From JBKJML01 sp046596415 (lineage in GTDB: Bacteria > Actinomycetota > Thermoleophilia > Gaiellales > Gaiellaceae), in assembly GCA_046596415.1 (NCBI GenBank), contig JBKJML010000153.1:1-26003 (forward strand): a DNA stretch of 26,003 bases, written 5' to 3'. Under the pieces are notes generated by a model that was not told the DNA's origin, did not search any database, and saw only the letters and a list, made by a program, of their open reading frames with translations. Below, piece after piece: positions 21,353 to 26,003 of this stretch. The stretch's first letter is position 1. Each line of letters begins with the position of its first letter. The translations under genes and the position numbers were made by a program.

Positions 21353-22285
21353 TCAGAAGGTGGAGTCGCGGACGCCGGAGGCGATCAGCAGGAGGATCAC
21401 TGCGGCGGCGAGCAACCGGTAGACGACGAACGGCGTGTAGTCGTGCCGGCGCACGAAGCCGAGCAGCGCCTCGATCGCGACGAAGCCGACGGCGGCCGCG
21501 GCGAGCATCCCGACGACGAACGGCCCGATCGACCCCGGGGGCAGTCCGTCGGTCGCGACCTTGGCCCCCTTGAAGAGAACCGCGCCGAACGTGATCGGCA
21601 CGAGGAGCAGGAACGAGAAGCGTGGGGCCGCATCGGGGCCGAGGCCGAGGAAGCGTCCGGTCGTGATCGTGATCCCCGAGCGCGAGACGCCCGGCATCAG
21701 CGAGAGGATCTGCGAGAGGCCGATTCCCACGCCGCTGACGAACGTGAGCCCGCCGACGTCGCGTGTTTCCGGTTGGCGGTCGGCGATCCAGAGCAGGACG
21801 CCGAACAGCGCTAGGAAGATCGCAATCTGCCACGGCTCACCGAGACGCTCGTCGATCACGCTTTCGCCGAGGGCGCCGACGAGCGCCGCCGGGACGGTCG
21901 CGATTGCGACGTACCAGGCGACCCGCTCGTCGACCGACGAGATCCGGCGCCGCCGCAACGACCCCACCCAGGCCACCACCAGGCGCACGATGTCGGACCA
22001 GAAGTATGCGACCACCGCGACGAGCGTCCCCAGATGGAGCCCGACGTCGAAGGTCTTGTTGAATCCCGGGTGCGCTTCGAGGTAATGCCAGTCGCCGAGC
22101 CACGGCACGAGGATCAGGTGTGCCGATGAGGAGATCGGCAGCAACTCGGTCAGCCCCTGCGTGATCCCGAGGACGAGCGCCTGCCAGTCGGAGAGCGCGC
22201 CGGGCTGCTCCCCCACCCGCGCGGCAGCGAGGATGATCGCTGCGAGCAGCGCGACCGCCGAGCCGAAGAGAAGGCGTCGCTGCAC
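21353..22285 (-). CDS. uppP: Undecaprenyl-diphosphatase UppP (BacA)
   Basis: Integral membrane phosphatase (310 aa) that recycles undecaprenyl diphosphate for peptidoglycan and other envelope polymers and gives bacitracin tolerance. It has the glutamate-rich motif in GITQGLTELLPISSSAHL (about 39-56) and the PGVSRSG motif (about 198-204), with about eight hydrophobic segments. One extra N-terminal hydrophobic segment (about 5-22) precedes the first motif, which makes the protein slightly longer than many homologues. The GTG start has TAGGAT 6 nt upstream and no ribosome site, so it is probably leaderless. Confidence 0.95.
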   Translation of the reverse strand: MQRRLLFGSAVALLAAIILAAARVGEQPGALSDWQALVLGITQGLTELLPISSSAHLILVPWLGDWHYLEAHPGFNKTFDVGLHLGTLVAVVAYFWSDIVRLVVAWVGSLRRRRISSVDERVAWYVAIATVPAALVGALGESVIDERLGEPWQIAIFLALFGVLLWIADRQPETRDVGGLTFVSGVGIGLSQILSLMPGVSRSGITITTGRFLGLGPDAAPRFSFLLLVPITFGAVLFKGAKVATDGLPPGSIGPFVVGMLAAAAVGFVAIEALLGFVRRHDYTPFVVYRLLAAAVILLLIASGVRDSTF

Positions 22286-22291
22286 GAGGCG

Positions 22292-22297
22292 ATCCTA
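22292..22297 (-). promoter_or_regulatory. -10 box for leaderless uppP
   Basis: On the minus strand TAGGAT lies exactly 6 nt before GTG 22285, with no ribosome site. Confidence 0.55.
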
Positions 22298-22335
22298 CGG
22301 ATCAGGTCGGGCCCAGGCTCGCGGCACTGTGCGCT

Positions 22336-22365
22336 GGACCAAAAAAATTCACCGAGTCGGTGTCC
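22336..22365 (-). terminator. Minus-strand intrinsic terminator upstream of uppP
   Basis: Read on the minus strand, a CACCG-ACT-CGGTG hairpin is followed by AA and seven T (22347-22341). An outer GGAC/GTCC pair extends the structure. T-tracts are rare in DNA this GC-rich, so this is notable. No annotated minus-strand gene ends just before it. Confidence 0.5.
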
Positions 22366-22570
22366 CTTTCGTCCACCGCCCCCATTGATCTTCGGCTTCC
22401 GCCTACGACCCTCAAGAGCGACTTCGACCTACTCGGGCTCCGTGCTCGGTGCAAGAGGGAACTTACGGGGCCTGGCCCCGCCGAGCAAGGGCCTCGAGGA
22501 AGGAAGTCCGCAATTTGCGACAACTTTTCTCTCTCGCCCACTTGAGGGGCGCTTCGGCGGGCCGTTCGAC
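22366..22570. other. Structured intergenic region, possible non-coding RNA
   Basis: No convincing ORF. Base composition is less GC-rich than the genes. Inverted repeats are dense: GGGGCC-T-GGCCCC (22467-22479) lies inside a 7-bp stem TGCTCGG/CCGAGCA (22443-22449 with 22481-22487), and CGCAA-T-TTGCG lies at 22509-22519. The terminator on its left points to a minus-strand transcript, but no promoter was found and no known RNA family was recognised. Confidence 0.25.
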
Positions 22571-22576
22571 TAGGAT
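22571..22576 (+). promoter_or_regulatory. -10 box for small membrane protein
   Basis: TAGGAT lies 10 nt before ATG 22587, without a ribosome site; the mRNA leader would be a few bases at most. Confidence 0.4.
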
Positions 22577-22586
22577 CGCTGTCGTA

Positions 22587-22778
22587 ATGCACCTCCGCAT
22601 GCCGAGCATCGACCAGGGCGTCCAGGCGTTCATCTGGGCCGCGATCTTCTTCCTGATCCTCTGGCTCGGAATGCTTGCGGTCGGTGTCTCACAGGCGACC
22701 GCCTTCGTGCTCTCGCTGGTCACCGCGGGCGCGATCTTCCTGTTCGTCCGCGTGCACGGCGGCGACGACCCCGCCTAG
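22587..22778 (+). CDS. Small two-helix membrane protein, unknown function
   Basis: 63 residues with two hydrophobic segments, about 13-33 (AFIWAAIFFLILWLGMLAVGV) and 36-54, separated by a short SQAT turn, and a charged HGGDDPA end. I do not recognise a family. The ATG is chosen because the longer in-frame reading begins inside the structured intergenic region, whereas TAGGAT lies 10 nt before this ATG. It converges on a 55-residue minus-strand ORF across 13 nt. Confidence 0.65.
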   Translation: MHLRMPSIDQGVQAFIWAAIFFLILWLGMLAVGVSQATAFVLSLVTAGAIFLFVRVHGGDDPA

Positions 22779-22791
22779 ACGGCCGCGACTG

Positions 22792-22959
22792 TCAGCGGGG
22801 CGCGAGCGCTGCGACGAGGCGTCGTGCCAGGTCGTTTCCGAGCAGCGCTTCGAGTCGCGCGTGGGCGCTCGGACGGCTTTCCGGCTCGGTTGCGCGGCAA
22901 TGGCGCAGCAGGAGGTCGGTCCGGATCGAAGTCTCTCGGCTCTGGGCGGCGGCGTTCAT
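22792..22959 (-). CDS. Small hypothetical protein (55 aa)
   Basis: Short ORF from ATG 22959. Third codon positions are strongly G/C, as in the neighbouring genes, and the C-terminal half (HARLEALLGNDLARRLVAALAPR) reads as an amphipathic helix, so it looks coding rather than a shadow. No family is recognised with confidence. There is no clear ribosome site or TANNNT box. Competing frames in this stretch give arginine-rich, low-complexity translations. Together with 22960-23020 this fills the gap between the two membrane-protein genes. Confidence 0.45.
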   Translation of the reverse strand: MNAAAQSRETSIRTDLLLRHCRATEPESRPSAHARLEALLGNDLARRLVAALAPR

Positions 22960-23020
22960 CCCAGTACACGATCGGCCGCCGCCCGCGATCTCGAGATCCC
23001 TGACGGGAGTGAACCGACCT

Positions 23021-23581
23021 TCAGGCGTCGCCGTCCGAGTCGCGCCCGCGAGACGCCTCGCGCTCGGCCGTGAGCGGCTCGTCGGCGACCGCCCCGTCCT
23101 CGACCCGGGCCGGCGGCTCGGAGAGCGGATCCCGGTCGTCGACGGCAACGTCACGGTCGACGTCGCGGCGGCGTGGCGCCGTGTCGAACGTCAGGCCGAA
23201 GGTCAGGCCGATTCCGAACACGATTGCGGCGAGCAGCTCGCCGAGGTCGCTGACGACATCGCCGATCCCGATCTCGCGTGAGAACCCGCCCGTGTTGAGC
23301 GTCTCGGCGGGCATGCGCGCCAGCAGCACCCAGCCGCCGACGACGAACACGGGCAGGAAGCCGAGCAGGAACACACCACCGGAGAGCCGTGGCCAGCCCC
23401 ACTTCGTCCAGCCCCCGAGCACCTGCGACAGCGCCATCGTGAGGCCAGCTGCTGCCACGAGGCCGTAGGTGAGCCAGTAGTCGGACGAGCTGCCGCTGCC
23501 GACCTGGGCCGCGATCCAGATCAGGAACCCGGCGACGGCGGCTCCGACAAGCGTTGCAAAACCTCTGGTGATCCCGAGCAT
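23021..23581 (-). CDS. Four-helix membrane protein, unknown function
   Basis: 186 residues with four hydrophobic segments, at about 7-26, 34-56, 66-91 and 112-134, and an acidic/arginine-rich cytoplasmic-looking tail of about 50 residues (RRRDVDRDVAVDDRDP onward). No known domain recognised. ATG 23581 is chosen because a GGGAGGGAA ribosome site lies about 5 nt upstream; the longer in-frame reading adds about 110 arginine-rich residues that look non-coding. Confidence 0.7.
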   Translation of the reverse strand: MLGITRGFATLVGAAVAGFLIWIAAQVGSGSSSDYWLTYGLVAAAGLTMALSQVLGGWTKWGWPRLSGGVFLLGFLPVFVVGGWVLLARMPAETLNTGGFSREIGIGDVVSDLGELLAAIVFGIGLTFGLTFDTAPRRRDVDRDVAVDDRDPLSEPPARVEDGAVADEPLTAEREASRGRDSDGDA

Positions 23582-23643
23582 CGAATTCCCTCCCGTCGTT
23601 TGTCTGCTTCTACCCCTGCGGTCGGAAACCGAACAGGGGCGCG

Positions 23644-23982
23644 TCAGAGGTGCAGGCGGCGCTCGTCGAAGCGCGACGAGTAGAGCTCGGAGCGGAACTC
23701 GTCGACCGAGCACAGCAGGTCCTCGCCGAAGCTGTGCTCGACGACCCCGATCCGGCGGTCGTTCCAGAATGGCAGGTCGACGTGCGCGTGCCACGGCCAC
23801 TGCCCCTTCTTGATCCGCGAGGCTGCGAGCTCGGCTAGCTCCACGCCGGCGTCGTCGAGGCGGTTCGTCATCAGGTTCACGAACGCGCCGGCGGCGGCGC
23901 CGCAGCAGCACGGGAAGCGGATCCGGTAGACGACGGGGTGTGCGGTGCTCGCGAGCCGATCGAGGCTGCGGAAGGACGACAG
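23644..23982 (-). CDS. Conserved-looking hypothetical protein downstream of apt
   Basis: About 112 residues, unrecognised. Coding status is strong: nearly all third codon positions are G/C from the HPVVYRIRFPCCC segment to the stop. It contains three consecutive cysteines (FPCCCGAAAG) and an aromatic stretch (KKGQWPWHAHVDLPFW). The start is uncertain. The nearest in-frame ATG (24078) lies 85 nt inside apt, where this frame's codon use is poor; the next GTG (23880) would drop the cysteine segment. CTG 23982, just after the apt stop, best fits codon use and is used here. Probably cotranscribed with apt. Confidence 0.6.
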   Translation of the reverse strand: MSSFRSLDRLASTAHPVVYRIRFPCCCGAAAGAFVNLMTNRLDDAGVELAELAASRIKKGQWPWHAHVDLPFWNDRRIGVVEHSFGEDLLCSVDEFRSELYSSRFDERRLHL

Positions 23983-23993
23983 AGCGGAAGCCT

Positions 23994-24512
23994 CTAGTAC
24001 TCGAGCAGGGAGAACACCTCGTAGCGGTCGAGTTTCTCGCGGCCGCCGAGGAAGGTCAGATCGATGATGAAGGCGCACCCGACGACGATGCCGCCGAGGC
24101 TCTCGACGAGGCCGGCGATCGCACCGACCGTGCCGCCCGTGGCGAGCACGTCGTCGTGGATCAGCACCCGGGCACCCTGCGCGATCGCCGCCCCGTGCAG
24201 CTCGAGCGAGTTCTCGCCATATTCGAGCATGTACGTGGCGCTGACGGTCTCCGGCGGCAGCTTGCCGGGCCGGCGGGCGGGGACGAACCCGCAGCCGGCG
24301 TGCCTGGCTATCGCTGCACCCAGGATGAATCCGCGCGCCTCCGCGCCGAGCACGAGATCGGGGTGCCTGGCCTGTGCCCAGTCCCCGAGCTGCCTGACGG
24401 CCTGGTCGAGTGCCGCGGCGTCGGCGAGCATCGGCGAGATGTCCTTGAAGCCGACGCCGGGAAGTGGGAAGTCGGCGACCTCGCGGACCTTCGTGCGCAG
24501 ATCGATCGTCAC
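23994..24512 (-). CDS. apt: Adenine phosphoribosyltransferase
   Basis: 172-residue purine-salvage enzyme joining adenine and PRPP to AMP. The PRPP-binding motif is VLIHDDVLATGGT (about 117-129). FPLPGVGFKDISPML near the start, GAEARGFILGAAIA and the RPGKLPPETVSATYMLEYG loop are all standard for Apt. GTG 24512 is chosen over a longer in-frame reading through ftsR because the conserved region starts immediately and a TAGGGT box lies 7 nt upstream. In many actinobacteria apt lies near relA; here it follows an ftsR-like gene. Confidence 0.95.
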   Translation of the reverse strand: MTIDLRTKVREVADFPLPGVGFKDISPMLADAAALDQAVRQLGDWAQARHPDLVLGAEARGFILGAAIARHAGCGFVPARRPGKLPPETVSATYMLEYGENSLELHGAAIAQGARVLIHDDVLATGGTVGAIAGLVESLGGIVVGCAFIIDLTFLGGREKLDRYEVFSLLEY

Positions 24513-24519
24513 GCGGGCA

Positions 24520-24525
24520 ACCCTA
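24520..24525 (-). promoter_or_regulatory. -10 box for leaderless apt, overlapping the ftsR-like stop
   Basis: Minus-strand TAGGGT lies 7 nt before GTG 24512. Its first three bases are the TAG stop codon of the upstream MerR gene, so the promoter is built into the end of that gene. Confidence 0.5.
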
Positions 24526-25218
24526 CCGCTCTGCGAGTAGCCGCAGCTCGCGCCAGAAGAGGAGTTGCGACAACTCCTGGGCGGCTTCTGCGAGCACCTG
24601 GAGATCCTCGAGGCCCGACTTGCGACGCTCGGGGCTGCGCGCGCGCAGCGCGGGCGCCACAAGCTGCTCGAGCAGCGCGGACTCCCGCCCGGCACCGTTC
24701 TTGAAGGTACGCAGGTGGCGCGCGTCGATCCCGTAGCGCTGGAGCCTGCCGGCCGCGGCAGCGATGTCCGCGTCCGCTTCGCGGTAGAGCCGCTCTCCCG
24801 CCTCGGGGCGCGAGAGGAGCAGGCCGAACTCCTCGAGCGAGCGCACGAAGTCGGCGCCGACCTCGGCTCGCTCGCAGAGCTCGGTCAGGTCGATCTCCCC
24901 CTCGCGCTCGCCGAGCGAGACCGGCCGGCGGCGCTTGCGCTCCTGTGAGCCCGCGCCCGAGGCCAGCTCCTGCCGGATCACGCGCAGTGGCAGAAACTCG
25001 TCACGTTGGAGACGCAGGATCGTTGCGAGGCGCTCGACGTCCTCCTCGCTGAAGAGCCGGTAGCCGCCCCGGGTGCGCTTCGGCGTCAGTAGCCCCTGGT
25101 CCTCGAGGTAGCGGATCTTCGAGATCGAGATGTCCGGGAACTCTTCGCTGAGGCGCGCGCAGACAGCTCCGATCGTGTGGAGCTTCTCGCGGCGGCGTTC
25201 GGGAGTCGCGGTGCTCAT
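24523..25218 (-). CDS. ftsR: MerR-family regulator, FtsR-like
   Basis: 231 residues with an N-terminal MerR winged helix-turn-helix (about 14-75): TIGAVCARLSEEFPDISIS, KIRYLEDQGLLTP and GGYRLFSEEDVERL. The phrase EFPDISISKIRYLEDQGL followed by LQRDEFLPLRVIRQEL closely resembles the actinobacterial group that includes corynebacterial FtsR (activator of ftsZ) and mycobacterial Rv1828. A second, weaker helix-turn-helix-like region lies at about 110-150 (LTELCERAEVGADFVRSLEEFGLL). It starts with ATG overlapping the FHA gene by ATGA, reproducing the odhI/garA-ftsR order of other actinobacteria. The function call depends on that similarity and synteny. Confidence 0.82.
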   Translation of the reverse strand: MSTATPERRREKLHTIGAVCARLSEEFPDISISKIRYLEDQGLLTPKRTRGGYRLFSEEDVERLATILRLQRDEFLPLRVIRQELASGAGSQERKRRRPVSLGEREGEIDLTELCERAEVGADFVRSLEEFGLLLSRPEAGERLYREADADIAAAAGRLQRYGIDARHLRTFKNGAGRESALLEQLVAPALRARSPERRKSGLEDLQVLAEAAQELSQLLFWRELRLLAER

Positions 25219-25676
25219 CGCATCAGGAAGGTCAGGCGGTACTTGCCGATCTGGAGCTCGTCGTCGTCCTCGATCTCAGTCGCTTCGATCCGGCGCCGGT
25301 TGACGAAGGTCCCGTTCAGGCTGCCGAGGTCGCGAATCGAGAAGTGCTCGTCGCTGCGCGTGATCTCCGCATGCCGACGCGAGACCGTGACGTCGTCGAG
25401 GAAGACGGTGCAGTCCGGCGAGCGTCCGATCAGCGTCGTGTCGCCCTCGACGAAGAAGTGCTCCCCCACTCTGCCGCCGCCGGAGCGAACCACGAGCGCC
25501 GGCCCATCGACGCCGCGGCCACCGCTGGCTGACGCGTCGCTCGCAATTTCCTCTGGCGTCAGCGCCATCGTCGTCTCGCCGCTGTCGTCACGGCGGATCA
25601 GCGAGCCGCATTTCGAGCAGAAATTGGCTGTCTCCGCGTTCTGGAAGCCGCACTCCGGGCAGTAGACGTGGCTCAC
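25215..25676 (-). CDS. Zinc-ribbon FHA protein, OdhI/GarA-like
   Basis: 153 residues. An N-terminal zinc ribbon (C6, C9, C20, C23), a short linker with ETT (34-36), then an FHA domain (about 75-152) with GRSPDC, VSRRHAEI and LGSLNGTFVN, which holds the phosphothreonine-binding residues. In OdhI and GarA, a threonine of an ETT motif is phosphorylated by Ser/Thr kinases, the FHA domain then binds it internally, and this releases 2-oxoglutarate dehydrogenase. ETT and the ftsR neighbour support the same family; the zinc ribbon is an addition not found in those two proteins. GTG start overlaps the upstream stop by GTGA. Confidence 0.85.
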   Translation of the reverse strand: MSHVYCPECGFQNAETANFCSKCGSLIRRDDSGETTMALTPEEIASDASASGGRGVDGPALVVRSGGGRVGEHFFVEGDTTLIGRSPDCTVFLDDVTVSRRHAEITRSDEHFSIRDLGSLNGTFVNRRRIEATEIEDDDELQIGKYRLTFLMR

Positions 25677-25930
25677 TCGGCCGGCTCCTCGACGTGCGGT
25701 GCAGCTTTCGAGGAGAGGATTTCGGTGAGGCGGTCGACGTCGGCGAGGTCGCTCTCACCCGCAGCGACGCTCTTCTGGAGGCGCGCCACGAGCTCGGCGC
25801 GGAGGATGTCGATCCGCCCCTGCAGCAGCCTGCGGCGGTACGAGACCTCGTTCTCCTCCGCCTCGAGGTCGTGGATCAGCGTCCTGAGGTCGGAGTCGGC
25901 GAGCGTGGCGAGATCGGGCAGGGGTTCCAC
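25673..25930 (-). CDS. RsiG-like small protein with c-di-GMP-binding motif
   Basis: 85 residues, predicted mainly as a helical hairpin. It carries E26-S30-R33-Q37-D41, exactly the E(X)3S(X)2R(X)3Q(X)3D signature of RsiG, the c-di-GMP-dependent anti-sigma factor of WhiG in Streptomyces. Streptomyces RsiG has two motif copies; a single copy, as here, is known from Rubrobacter RsiG, which acts as a homodimer. The flanking HDLEAEENEVSYRRRLLQGR and IDILRAELV also match my memory of the family. No WhiG-type sigma is in the window, so the partner is unknown. GTG start with GAAAGG about 6 nt upstream. It heads the FHA-ftsR operon. Confidence 0.8.
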   Translation of the reverse strand: MEPLPDLATLADSDLRTLIHDLEAEENEVSYRRRLLQGRIDILRAELVARLQKSVAAGESDLADVDRLTEILSSKAAPHVEEPAE

Positions 25931-25962
25931 GGGAGCCTTTCGCGTCGGCGGTTCGTTCGATC

Positions 25963-25992
25963 AGTAAAGCAGCAGCCAGGCGGAGGGGTCAA
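25963..25992 (-). promoter_or_regulatory. Promoter of the rsiG-FHA-ftsR operon
   Basis: On the minus strand TTGACC (25992-25987), an 18-nt spacer and TTTACT (25968-25963) precede GTG 25930, leaving a leader of roughly 25 nt with a GAAAGG ribosome site. The right end of the window (25993-26003) shows nothing further. Confidence 0.45.
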
Positions 25993-26003
25993 CCTCAGCT
26001 TGA

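Noticed and set aside
22350..22362. Hairpin that matches the terminal stem of a Cas9 tracrRNA/sgRNA
   Set aside because: Only a 13-nt coincidence; there is no cas gene, repeat array or anti-repeat, and the T-tract is on the opposite strand.
22491..22516. GGAAGGAAGTCC-like stretch resembling the RNase P RNA conserved region
   Set aside because: The rest of the RNase P core is absent and the gap is too short.
23582..23911. N-terminal extension of the four-helix membrane protein
   Set aside because: About 110 arginine-rich residues with poor codon use that overlap the hypothetical gene at 23644; ATG 23581 has a good ribosome site.

Overview
The window is about 26 kb of GC-rich, gene-dense chromosomal DNA from an actinobacterium, most likely of the Thermoleophilia type (Gaiella/Solirubrobacter-like). 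This placement is inferred from several things: the miaB-miaA-dapF-hflX backbone, MurT/GatD, an OdhI/GarA-like FHA protein next to an FtsR-like MerR regulator, an RsiG-like protein, and many starts that look leaderless, with a TANNNT box 6-10 nt upstream. I see no tRNA, rRNA, insertion sequence, phage gene or CRISPR array.

Layout. 1-9473: end of RNase Y, then miaB, an NDP-sugar epimerase-like gene, miaA and dapF on the plus strand. A minus-strand dapE-dapC-dapD operon converges on dapF, so four late diaminopimelate genes sit together. hflX, dut and a NUDIX gene follow as an overlapping plus-strand operon. 9539-11661: minus-strand murT-gatD (lipid II amidation). 11874-13721: a secreted subtilase with tandem repeats at both ends. 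13964-16690: a 908-residue membrane protein carrying both a GGDEF and an HD-GYP domain, each behind its own copy of the same membrane module. 16754-18237: a protein made of homing-endonuclease-associated repeats, convergent with a stand-alone class II glutamine amidotransferase. 18415-21173: two sigma-70 proteins on opposite strands around a CpsB-like PHP hydrolase. 21353-23982: uppP, a possible structured RNA region, small membrane proteins and hypotheticals. 23994-25930: minus-strand rsiG-like - FHA - ftsR-like - apt.

Themes. Much of the window serves the cell envelope: meso-DAP supply (dapF/D/C/E), D-isoglutamine amidation (murT/gatD) and undecaprenyl phosphate recycling (uppP). A second theme is c-di-GMP: the GGDEF/HD-GYP protein could make and degrade it, and the RsiG-like protein carries the exact spacing of the known c-di-GMP-binding anti-sigma motif. 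The most unusual observations are a DapF with both catalytic cysteines replaced by serine, the duplicated membrane module in the GGDEF/HD-GYP protein, the RsiG-like gene at the head of the FHA-FtsR operon, and the repeat-flanked subtilase.
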